From Pyrobaculum sp. WP30 (GTDB lineage: Archaea; Thermoproteota; Thermoprotei; Thermoproteales; Thermoproteaceae): a stretch of DNA of 64,000 nucleotides. The stretch lies in the NCBI GenBank assembly GCA_001189275.1, contig CP012158.1, forward strand, positions 1,913,704-1,977,703. Direction: 5' to 3'. The notes under the pieces were generated by a model, which did no database searches, had not been told where the DNA came from, and saw nothing but the letters and a program-made list of their open reading frames with translations. The position numbers were made by a program, and so were the translations under genes. This document shows positions 51,746 through 64,000 of this stretch, piece by piece (position 1 is the stretch's first letter; each line of letters begins with the position of its first letter).

Positions 51746-51943
51746 ATGTCGATTAGGGGTGCCAAGTTCCACGGCCCGTCGCCGCCTTCTGACAGTATGA
51801 CTAACTGGGTGCTGGCGCCTCTTGAGAGGGGCGTGATGTTTGCTTGTCCTAACTGTGGGAAGACGAGCATTGTACGTAGTGCTAGGTCGCGGAAGCTGGG
51901 GGTGCCGTATCGGTGTCCCGAGTGCGGCTTTGTGGGTCCATAA
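51746..51943 (+). CDS. Archaeal Zn-ribbon protein linked to translation (COG2888-like)
   Basis: 65 aa. Zinc ribbon CPNCGKTSIVRS .. CPECGFVGP at the C-terminus, preceded by a short tail. This matches the small archaeal RNA-binding zinc-ribbon proteins that accompany aEF-1beta. ATG 51746 follows aaattttatatattg at about 22-30 bp. It is followed by the aEF-1beta gene after 31 bp. Confidence 0.75.
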   Translation: MSIRGAKFHGPSPPSDSMTNWVLAPLERGVMFACPNCGKTSIVRSARSRKLGVPYRCPECGFVGP

Positions 51944-51974
51944 GTTTTAAATAGGTGGCTTAGGTTGTGGGCTT

Positions 51975-52253
51975 ATGTCGGCGGAGGTGGCGCTGGTCTA
52001 CAGGGTGCTTCCAGAGAGCGTGGAGGTTGATGTGGAGAAGCTGAAAAACGCTATTATCAACAAGCTGTCGCCTAGGTACAAGGTGGATAAGGTGGAGGTT
52101 GAGGAGATAGGTTTTGGCATAAAGGCGTTGAGGTTCTACGTCAGGATGCCGGAGTCCGAGGAGTACAGCTCCGACGAGGTTGAGGAGCTTTTGCAGTCTG
52201 TGGAGGGGGTGGGAGGCTTCGAGCTTGAGTACTTCTCGAGACTAAGTTTTTGA
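51975..52253 (+). CDS. aef1b: Translation elongation factor aEF-1beta
   Basis: 92 aa with the ferredoxin-like guanine-exchange fold: [46 protein letters not shown] and a C-terminal [15 protein letters not shown]. It promotes GDP/GTP exchange on aEF-1alpha. ATG 51975 has a gttttaaatagg box about 25 bp upstream. Confidence 0.92.
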   Translation: MSAEVALVYRVLPESVEVDVEKLKNAIINKLSPRYKVDKVEVEEIGFGIKALRFYVRMPESEEYSSDEVEELLQSVEGVGGFELEYFSRLSF

Positions 52254-52285
52254 TTACAAGTTTTTATACCTATTTCGGTCTTTAG

Positions 52286-54702
<2,417 letters not shown>

Positions 54703-54730
54703 TTATTAAATACCGCGTGTGTAAGGTTCT

Positions 54731-57682
<2,952 letters not shown>

Positions 57683-57712
57683 GCCTGTCGGAAAGACGTA
57701 TAAAAAATATGT

Positions 57713-58234
57713 TTACGCCCTCAGCTCCCTTTCCCTGACGAGCTCCACCTTGACGTTAGCCCCCGAGATCTGGCTTATAATCGCCTGGAGCCTCTCAGGC
57801 CTAATAGGCAACCGCCTTAACTCCCTAGAGGGTATCTTCACCACGGTCTCGGTGGTGCCGTCGGGAAGCCAAGACGTCGATATCGTCAACAACTTAGCCG
57901 GGGACACCAGCTGCGCAATCACCTCGTTGACGCTGCCGTGTTCCACCACCCTGACATTTCTTCCGAGGAGAGAAGAAAGCTCCTTCTCAAGTTGTATAAA
58001 CGCGCCGCGCGGCATCTTCTTGGTGTTTCTCATGAGTATAATAATGAAGTCGTCCACTTCGTAGGACTTTACATATTCCACGTCGGCTAAGTTGATTTTA
58101 CGCTCAACCTTCAACAACGCATCTGAAACTTCGACGTCGAGCCAGCTGTACCTCCCGCTGTCTATAAGCGACTGGCACTTTTGACACAACACACGCGTCT
58201 TCACACAAAATTCGCAGAACGGAATCTTAGCCAT
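57713..58234 (-). CDS. Zinc-knuckle and KH-type RNA-binding protein (NusA-like)
   Basis: 173 aa. The N-terminus has a CxxC pair set (FCEFCVKTRVLCQKCQS), then an alpha/beta domain with VRVVEHGSVNEVIAQLVSPAKLLTIS, reminiscent of KH domains in archaeal NusA-like proteins. The C-terminal part (RRLPIRPERLQAIISQISGANVKVEL) is a second small domain. RNA binding is inferred. ATG 58234 is 25 bp after tttttatatg (about 58253-58262); TTG 58240 is an alternative. Confidence 0.65.
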   Translation of the reverse strand: MAKIPFCEFCVKTRVLCQKCQSLIDSGRYSWLDVEVSDALLKVERKINLADVEYVKSYEVDDFIIILMRNTKKMPRGAFIQLEKELSSLLGRNVRVVEHGSVNEVIAQLVSPAKLLTISTSWLPDGTTETVVKIPSRELRRLPIRPERLQAIISQISGANVKVELVRERELRA

Positions 58235-58292
58235 CGGCAACTATAAAAAGGACATATAAAAACTATTTTATAACCACATTTACGGAGGACGC

Positions 58293-59990
58293 GTGCGTGT
58301 GGTTATAGTAGACGGCTACACCGACGAGCCCGCAGGCCTCGGAGTGCCTCCATATCTAGACGTCTACGCGAGATACGCCGCCGGAGCGGCGTTTACGGCC
58401 GGGGCCGACGAGGTTCATTACTTCACCATTGACCAGCTGAGGAGGGACTGGCCCAGCTCACTTAGGGCGCTTGCGCACTACGACGTGGTTGTTGTAATAG
58501 CCGGCATAACGACCCCCGGGAAGTATCTCGGGGGCACCCCAGTACACATAGATGAGGTCTTCGACATAGGCCGCGTCGAGGGGCCTATAAAGGTGCTGGG
58601 GGGCCCCGTGGCTAAGTTCGGCTACGGGATTGCGGGCGGCGCCGTGGCCGTGCCGTCGTATAAATTCCGCAGATACTACGACTTGGTGGTCACAGGCGAC
58701 GTAGACCTAGTGGTCTACAGGCTACTCACGGAGGGCTTAGAAAGGGCCTCGCCGTCGGAGACGCATAAAGACTTCAGGCTGGTGGACGTGTTCGCGTGGA
58801 GGGGCGCGAGGATAGTTACGCAACACCCCAACTACGGCAAGAACCTCATAGTGGAGCTGGAGACGTACCGCTCCTGCCCTAGGTATGTGTCGGGCGGGTG
58901 CTCCTTCTGCACCACGGTGGGGTACGGCCCCGTGGTTATGCGAGACGCAGATGGTGTGGTCAAGGAGGTGGAGGCGTTGTACGCCGCGGGGGTGCGCCAC
59001 TTTAGGCTCGGGAGACAAGCCGACTTCTACACCTACATGGCGCACGACGTAGGCAGGGAGGACTTCCCGCGGCCCAACCCAGCCGCCGTAGAGAGGCTTC
59101 TTGTTGGGACTAGAAACGCCGCGCCTGAGCTGAAGACGCTGCACATAGACAACGTGAATCCCGGCACCGTGGCGAGGTGGAGAGAGGAGTCGATAGAGGT
59201 CACGAAGCTGTTGGTGAAATACGGCACCCCCGGCAACGTGGCCGCCATGGGCGTGGAGACAGCCGACCCCAGGGTCGTCAAGATAAACAACCTAAAGGTC
59301 GGCCCAGAGGAGGCGCTGGAGGCCGTTGAGCTCTTTACGAGATACGGCTCCGTCCGCGGCCACAACGGGATGCCCCATCTCCTTGCTGGGATAAACTTCG
59401 TGGCTGGGCTACCGGGCGAGACCGCGGAGACCTACCGCCTAAACATGGAGTTCCTGCGACAAGTCCTCGAAAGGGGGTTGCTCGTCAGGAGGGTAAACAT
59501 CAGGCAGGTGTTGATATTCCCGGCGTCGCGTCTCTGGCCAAAGGCGAAGAAGCTGACCGCTAAGCTTCGGGAGCACAAGGCCAGATTCCAGCAGTTTAAG
59601 AAGTGGGTGAGGGAGGTCTTCGACAGGGAGATGCTTAGGCGGATCGTGCCGGCTGGCACAGTGCTGAGGGAGGTGTTCACAGAGGCCCATTTCCACAACG
59701 GCACCTACGCAAGACAGGTGGGCTCCTACCCTCTGCTTGTCTACATCCCAACGCGTCTAGAGCTGGGGAGGTTCATCGACGTGGTTGTGGTGGAGCACGG
59801 CTCCCGGAGTGTGCTGAGCCTGCCCTACCCCCTAGACATAAACCGGGCGGAGAAGCGGCTCCTCCGCCACCTCCCCGGCCTCGGCAAAGAAAAAATGAGG
59901 GCGATGTTACGTGAGAGGCCGTTTATGTCAATTGACGATGTGAAGAGAAAGGTCGGAGATGGGGATTACCTCAGGTACGTGTCTGTGTGA
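58293..59990 (+). CDS. Radical SAM protein with C-terminal helix-hairpin-helix (COG1031-like)
   Basis: 565 aa. N-terminal Rossmann-like region (RVVIVDGYTDEP .. DVVVVIAGITTPGKYLGG), then an unusual radical-SAM cysteine motif SCPRYVSGGCSFCTTVGYG (spacing C-x7-C-x2-C). Next come a TIM-barrel core with GVETADPRV and INFVAGLPGETAETYRLN, and a C-terminal HhH-like end (LRHLPGLGKEKMRAMLRERP). Such a nucleic-acid-binding tail suggests an RNA or DNA substrate. GTG 58293 has both a TATA (ttttataac) and GGAGG upstream. It overlaps the convergent gene by 20 bp. Confidence 0.8.
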   Translation: MRVVIVDGYTDEPAGLGVPPYLDVYARYAAGAAFTAGADEVHYFTIDQLRRDWPSSLRALAHYDVVVVIAGITTPGKYLGGTPVHIDEVFDIGRVEGPIKVLGGPVAKFGYGIAGGAVAVPSYKFRRYYDLVVTGDVDLVVYRLLTEGLERASPSETHKDFRLVDVFAWRGARIVTQHPNYGKNLIVELETYRSCPRYVSGGCSFCTTVGYGPVVMRDADGVVKEVEALYAAGVRHFRLGRQADFYTYMAHDVGREDFPRPNPAAVERLLVGTRNAAPELKTLHIDNVNPGTVARWREESIEVTKLLVKYGTPGNVAAMGVETADPRVVKINNLKVGPEEALEAVELFTRYGSVRGHNGMPHLLAGINFVAGLPGETAETYRLNMEFLRQVLERGLLVRRVNIRQVLIFPASRLWPKAKKLTAKLREHKARFQQFKKWVREVFDREMLRRIVPAGTVLREVFTEAHFHNGTYARQVGSYPLLVYIPTRLELGRFIDVVVVEHGSRSVLSLPYPLDINRAEKRLLRHLPGLGKEKMRAMLRERPFMSIDDVKRKVGDGDYLRYVSV

Positions 59991-60165
59991 GCTTATACAA
60001 CACGTAGAGGGTAAATATCACGAAGGCCGCCACAACCACGTCGAAGAGGTTGAACCGAGCCGCGCCTATGGAGAGGTCGGGCGTCCTCAGCCCTGCGACT
60101 ACCAGATACAGGAGGTAGATGGCCACTCCGAGGGAGAAGCCGGCGTAGGCGTAGAGCAGTTTCAC
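59971..60165 (-). CDS. Small two-TM membrane protein
   Basis: 64 aa with two hydrophobic helices (LLYAYAGFSLGVAIYLLYLVVAG and FDVVVAAFVIFTLYVLYKL) joined by a short loop. GTG 60165 has agtataaatagg (about 60185-60196) 25 bp upstream. Function unknown. Confidence 0.6.
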   Translation of the reverse strand: MKLLYAYAGFSLGVAIYLLYLVVAGLRTPDLSIGAARFNLFDVVVAAFVIFTLYVLYKLTQTRT

Positions 60166-60195
60166 AGGTGGCGGTACCCCTCCCCTATTTATACT

Positions 60196-60552
60196 TTACC
60201 TGTATAGCTTGAGAGCGCCCGTGACCTTGTCCACCAGCTCTTCGGGGGCGGGCCCCACGCAGATGGCCGTGGGGGTGTCGGGCGGGATCTCGGTAAGCCC
60301 AGCGTCAACAACCACGGCAGTGGGGAGGTCCAGCTCCTTCGCCTTGTTGCGAAGCTCATATAGGTGGGCGACGTCCTCAGCGGCGAGGACAACCTTCTTC
60401 TGGCCCTCCGCCAGCCACTGGTCCAGCCACCTCCGCCACTTATCCTCCTCGAGGGCCAGCATTACGCACTCCACGGCGGCGTGGCCTGCCTGCGCCGCCG
60501 CCTTGCCACAGGAAATCTTGAGGTCCTTCCTTATCGCTATCGCCATCTTCAT
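60196..60552 (-). CDS. pth2: Peptidyl-tRNA hydrolase Pth2
   Basis: 118 aa. Pth2 motifs: AIAIRKDLKISCGKAAAQAGHAAVECV at the N-terminus, QKKVVLAAEDVAHLYEL, GLTEIPPDTPTAICVGPAPEELVDKVTGALKLY at the C-terminus. It releases tRNA from stalled peptidyl-tRNA. ATG 60552 is chosen from three nearby starts because atttatatcc (about 60573-60582) is 25 bp upstream. Confidence 0.95.
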   Translation of the reverse strand: MKMAIAIRKDLKISCGKAAAQAGHAAVECVMLALEEDKWRRWLDQWLAEGQKKVVLAAEDVAHLYELRNKAKELDLPTAVVVDAGLTEIPPDTPTAICVGPAPEELVDKVTGALKLYR

Positions 60553-60624
60553 GGGCACGCGTTCATCCTAGGATATAAATTTGTCAACGGCACAATGCTT
60601 AAAAACACAAAATAGCAGACAATT

Positions 60625-63600
60625 ATGAACTCAAAACATATACTGGCGGTACTAATTTTCGCAACAGCAATTCTCTATGCCCAGGTGATCTCCGGCGCAA
60701 ACCCCGCTGTGTTCGACACAGACACGCCAGTGCTTGCTAAGATAGTAGTCTCCGACATAAACTCCTTCGCGGCACAGTGGAAAACCGCACCAAATGTGCA
60801 GACCGTGAAGGTCGCCGGCAGGGAGATCGAGTTCGCCACCCTCACGATCGATGGGGTCAAGGTTCATGGCAAGCTAGACGGGGCAACCGCGGAGCTTTAC
60901 TACAAGGGCCCCGCCAGATCTCTAAAGACCATCGCCGAGTCTCCATACGTCAAGTCTGTCTTCGTCAAGGTACTACCTGAGGTCCCGCCTAGAGACTTCT
61001 TTACAGAGATACGCACGCTGGAAGAAAGAGGGGCCGGGACCCCCCAGCCCACGCTTCCCGTGATGAGAGAGATTATAGGCGCCTCTAGGGTGGAGCAACT
61101 GTTCGGCGTCAACGGCACCGGCGTGGTCATTGCAGTAGTAGACACAGGAGTAGATTACGGACATCCAGACATCCAAGAGGCGCTTGCCTGGCTGATAAAG
61201 ACCACAGACGGCAGAGAGATTGTAGCCTCCTCTATATCGCCAGCAGGCACAGACCTGCAGTATAAGACGCTTAGAGGACAAGCCGCCTCTATACCTCTCA
61301 ACCAGGTGGCCGCAGTCGAGCCACTTGTCCTAGACGCCGACGAGTCCCAAGTACTGCTTTTGAAAAACATAACGGCGACCAGCGGATACTTGCCCGTCAG
61401 CGGCGGCGCCTTCTATGTAATCGATGGCGCCTATATATATAAAGTATCGGCGAGGTGCAACTATAGGGTTGCTGGGCTCCCCAGCAAGAGCGGAGTATAT
61501 AAATTCGGTATGACCCACCTCTTTATTCCTTGGTACGGCGGCTATGTAAACGTCGGCGTCGTCATGTACGACCCGGACCAGCCCGGCGTCTACACGGCGG
61601 CCCGCGTCGACATAAATAACAACTGTGACTTCACGGACGACCCAGAGCTTAGGTATCTCGGCAACAGATTAATAGTTGATAACCCAACAGCCCCCACCGT
61701 CAGCCTCGGCGTCGCAGGCGGCTACTTCTACGACTGGGGCCTCTGGTTCGACGTCTACGCCAAGTTCTACCCAGGCTGGGACCTCGCTGGTAACTACCTC
61801 AGCATATTCTACGACTTCCACAGCCACGGCACGGCTTGTAGCTCAGTATCTGCTGGAAAAGGCAAAGCCACCTACAACCTCGGCTACCTAGGCCCCCAGA
61901 GGCTCAGAGGCATCGCGCCTGGCGCCAAGGTCCTAGGCGTCAAGGGCCTCTGGTGGGGCATGGTGGAGCCGGGCATGATGTGGGCCGCAGGCTTCGACGT
62001 TAACCAAGACGGGCAGTGGCACTGGACCGGGCAGAAGAGGGCCCACGTAATAAGCAACAGCTGGGGAATCTCCTCGTTTATATACGATTACACGGCCTTC
62101 GGCTACGACTTCGAATCCGCCGTGATAAACGCGCTGGCGGCGCCGCGCTTCCTAGACAGAAACTACCCAGGCATCGTGATTGTCCAGGCAGGCGGTAACG
62201 GCGGCTACGGCTTCGGCACCATCACAAGCCCCGGCGCCGCCGTGGGCGCCATAACGGTTGGAGCCGCCACAAGCGGCCACTTCTGGCTGGCTCTTGGGAT
62301 ACCGTTCTACGGCTTCCGCTGGGGCGACGTCATCAGCTGGTCGCTCAGAGGACCCACACCAGCTGGCTATGTGAAGCCCGACGTTGTTAACATAGGCGCA
62401 TTTGGTATTGCGGCTTATCCGGTGGGCTGGGGCAGATACTGGTACAACTCCCCCGAAGACTGGGACATCTTTGGCGGAACTTCGCAAGCCACGCCGCTGA
62501 CAGCCGGCGTAGTGGCGTTGGTGTTAAGCGCAGTTGCCGACAAGATAGACCCAGCCGCCGTGGATCCATTTCTAGTGAGGCAATTTATCGCAAGTACTGC
62601 CGTTGATATAGGCTATACGCCGTTTACCGCAGGCCATGGGTTTGTAAACGCCACAGCAGCCGTCATAGCCGCCAGAAGCTACTACGGCCTGCCAGCACCC
62701 AAGGCGCCTGTGGCATTGTTTAGAACAAACTCTCAAGTAGGTCTAGGCGACTCCTGGAACTTCCAGTGGAGAGTGAATATACCTCTCTACTTCGGTTATC
62801 TGTTGAATAACATATTGACAACTCAGTGGTCCTCCTATTTGCAAACCCAGGTACAGCAACCAATGATAGGCATGACTAGTCTGTACCTGACGGTGAACCC
62901 AGGCGGCCAGGCTGTAGGTACGGTCACAGTAGAGTCGCGCAGTTATGCGCTCTCCATCAAGGCGTCTGCGGTCTCTCTCACGCCTATATACAGGTCTATG
63001 ACGGTAAAGAATATACCTGTGCGGACCTTAGGCGGCTATTTCAAGATGCAAGATCTAGGCTTTGACGAGAACGTCCTTAGACAAGCCGACCTTGTGGTGT
63101 TTAGAATGGCTTACAGCTTCTCCGTATTCGACCCCGAGTTCAACTACCTCGAGAACGTTAGACCTGTGCTCTGGGTATTCGGGTGGACAGATCTAAACAA
63201 CGACGGCGATGTCTCTACCAACGAGTTGACGTGGCTTAACTACGGCTACCAGCGCGGGACCGCCACCGAGGTCCCCGTGGCTAAGCTAGGCGCTAAGCTC
63301 GCGCCTAACCAGAGACTCGTCTTGAGAGTAGACGTAAGGCCGGTGAGACCTCCGTATCCTCCCACAGTACCCGTTACAATAGAGGTCGTGGCCTATAAGA
63401 GGACTCCGGCTCCCGACGTCCAGGTGATGCCTACAAGCTATACGTTAAGACCAGGCCAGAGTCAGAGTTACAGCTTCACCGTACGCGTCGTTGCTCCGGC
63501 GAACGCGGCGCCCACAGCATATGAGAGAATGGTGTTGTTTGACATAAATGGAACTACCTACGTTGTTCCGTTGAGTTATATAGTTACTGAGAGCGTATCT

Positions 63601-64000
63601 GTCAACACGGCCTTTGAGCTTACCGCACGGAGATCCGACAGCTGGTATAACGCCAGCGAGGTGAGAGGCGCCAACGACTGGGCTTGGCGTTACGAATCGG
63701 GCGACTGGCGCGTCTTCTATGTGTCTACGCCAAGACCAGCCAGAGGTCTCTATGTGGACTTTAGCTGGAGGTGCCGCAACACTTCGCTTATCGTATACAC
63801 GCTCGCCGGCGACGGCTTCTTCGCCGGCTACTTCTGGAACCAAGGAGTTACGTACCATAGGTACCTCGGCTCCGGTAAGTTCATGTGGACTGGCACCGGT
63901 GGAGAGACCAGGATAGTGGCTCTGCCATCTAGCTCCTTTGCCGTACCCATAACCGTCGGCGGTTTCTTATACACAACGATGTCGGCCTCGTACCCCGTCA
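60625..64000 (+). CDS. Secreted subtilisin-like (S8) protease, partial (3' end outside window)
   Basis: At least 1125 codons from ATG 60625. Signal peptide about 1-23 (NSKHILAVLIFATAILYAQ), then a propeptide-like region. Catalytic residues: D173 in VIAVVDTGVDYGHPD, H401 in FHSHGTACSSVSAG, oxyanion N525 in VQAGGNGG, S620 in GGTSQATPLTAG. The Asp and His lie 228 residues apart, against about 30-40 in subtilisin, so a large insertion sits between them, as in pyrolysin/TPP-II-like enzymes. After the catalytic domain come beta-rich segments and an acidic loop DLNNDGDVSTNE that may bind Ca2+. Likely extracellular protein degradation. Confidence 0.9.
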   Translation, partial: MNSKHILAVLIFATAILYAQVISGANPAVFDTDTPVLAKIVVSDINSFAAQWKTAPNVQTVKVAGREIEFATLTIDGVKVHGKLDGATAELYYKGPARSLKTIAESPYVKSVFVKVLPEVPPRDFFTEIRTLEERGAGTPQPTLPVMREIIGASRVEQLFGVNGTGVVIAVVDTGVDYGHPDIQEALAWLIKTTDGREIVASSISPAGTDLQYKTLRGQAASIPLNQVAAVEPLVLDADESQVLLLKNITATSGYLPVSGGAFYVIDGAYIYKVSARCNYRVAGLPSKSGVYKFGMTHLFIPWYGGYVNVGVVMYDPDQPGVYTAARVDINNNCDFTDDPELRYLGNRLIVDNPTAPTVSLGVAGGYFYDWGLWFDVYAKFYPGWDLAGNYLSIFYDFHSHGTACSSVSAGKGKATYNLGYLGPQRLRGIAPGAKVLGVKGLWWGMVEPGMMWAAGFDVNQDGQWHWTGQKRAHVISNSWGISSFIYDYTAFGYDFESAVINALAAPRFLDRNYPGIVIVQAGGNGGYGFGTITSPGAAVGAITVGAATSGHFWLALGIPFYGFRWGDVISWSLRGPTPAGYVKPDVVNIGAFGIAAYPVGWGRYWYNSPEDWDIFGGTSQATPLTAGVVALVLSAVADKIDPAAVDPFLVRQFIASTAVDIGYTPFTAGHGFVNATAAVIAARSYYGLPAPKAPVALFRTNSQVGLGDSWNFQWRVNIPLYFGYLLNNILTTQWSSYLQTQVQQPMIGMTSLYLTVNPGGQAVGTVTVESRSYALSIKASAVSLTPIYRSMTVKNIPVRTLGGYFKMQDLGFDENVLRQADLVVFRMAYSFSVFDPEFNYLENVRPVLWVFGWTDLNNDGDVSTNELTWLNYGYQRGTATEVPVAKLGAKLAPNQRLVLRVDVRPVRPPYPPTVPVTIEVVAYKRTPAPDVQVMPTSYTLRPGQSQSYSFTVRVVAPANAAPTAYERMVLFDINGTTYVVPLSYIVTESVSVNTAFELTARRSDSWYNASEVRGANDWAWRYESGDWRVFYVSTPRPARGLYVDFSWRCRNTSLIVYTLAGDGFFAGYFWNQGVTYHRYLGSGKFMWTGTGGETRIVALPSSSFAVPITVGGFLYTTMSASYPV

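Overview
The window is a gene-dense piece of a hyperthermophilic crenarchaeal chromosome, most likely Pyrobaculum (Thermoproteales). The evidence is threefold. There is a PaREP2b-type repeat protein of the kind known from Pyrobaculum. There is an archaeal information-processing gene set: undivided RpoB, RpoA'/A'', RpoD, RpoH, RpoN, RadA, FEN-1, Cdc48, aEF-1beta, LSm and Rio2. Most transcription-unit-leading genes lack a Shine-Dalgarno sequence and have a TATA box about 25 bp before the start codon, as expected for leaderless mRNAs. Many start codons below were chosen by that spacing. The species cannot be fixed from sequence alone.

Layout. 1-13 kb: a partial geranylgeranyl-reductase-like flavoprotein, an HD phosphohydrolase, a frameshifted methyltransferase, an M24 peptidase, an ASCH protein, several small zinc-ribbon and winged-helix proteins, a RimK-type ligase, a coiled-coil protein with CdvA-like architecture, a family-4 uracil-DNA glycosylase and a DUF2070 membrane protein. 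13-21.5 kb: a Trm5-like methyltransferase, RadA, a radical-SAM enzyme, a three-finger C2H2 protein, CDP-archaeol synthase, and A-type ATPase subunits F, E and A; subunit B does not follow. 21.5-24.7 kb: an ORFan island with PaREP2b, a winged-helix protein and a Cys-rich 308-aa protein. 24.7-27.6 kb: an unusual five-gene operon of two Get3/ArsA-like ATPases bracketed by two paralogous small proteins; one ATPase has lost switch residues. 27.6-30 kb: CstA and a membrane protein. 30-46 kb: the RNA polymerase/ribosomal block (rpoH, rpoB, rpoA', rpoA'', L30e, NusA-like, S12, rpoD, then L18e, L13, S9, rpoN, LSm, metK), interrupted by the relic of an aldehyde:ferredoxin oxidoreductase, then DUF460 and Rio2. 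46-51.2 kb: UPF0179, a DUF357/nucleotidyltransferase fusion, endonuclease V and a sugar ABC transporter without an ATPase, whose MalF-like permease is frameshifted. 51.2-60.6 kb: a tRNA-Ser interpreted as carrying three small introns, a translation Zn-ribbon, aEF-1beta, Cdc48, FEN-1, PCMT, AspRS, a KH protein, a second radical-SAM enzyme and Pth2. 60.6-64 kb: a large secreted subtilisin-like protease running off the window.

The architecture is extremely compact. Thirteen of sixteen convergent gene pairs overlap, five of them by interlocked stop codons within 4 bp. Divergent pairs often squeeze both promoters into 30-50 bp, sometimes around one symmetric TATA box. Operons are joined by ATGA or TAATG overlaps.

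The observations most worth following are the asymmetric Get3/ArsA pair with its small partners (24.7-27.6 kb), the multi-intron tRNA-Ser (51.5 kb), the CdvA-like protein in a lineage generally described as lacking Cdv proteins, the LAGLIDADG-like motif in PaREP2b, and a 60-codon block in cdc48 with only G or T at third positions.
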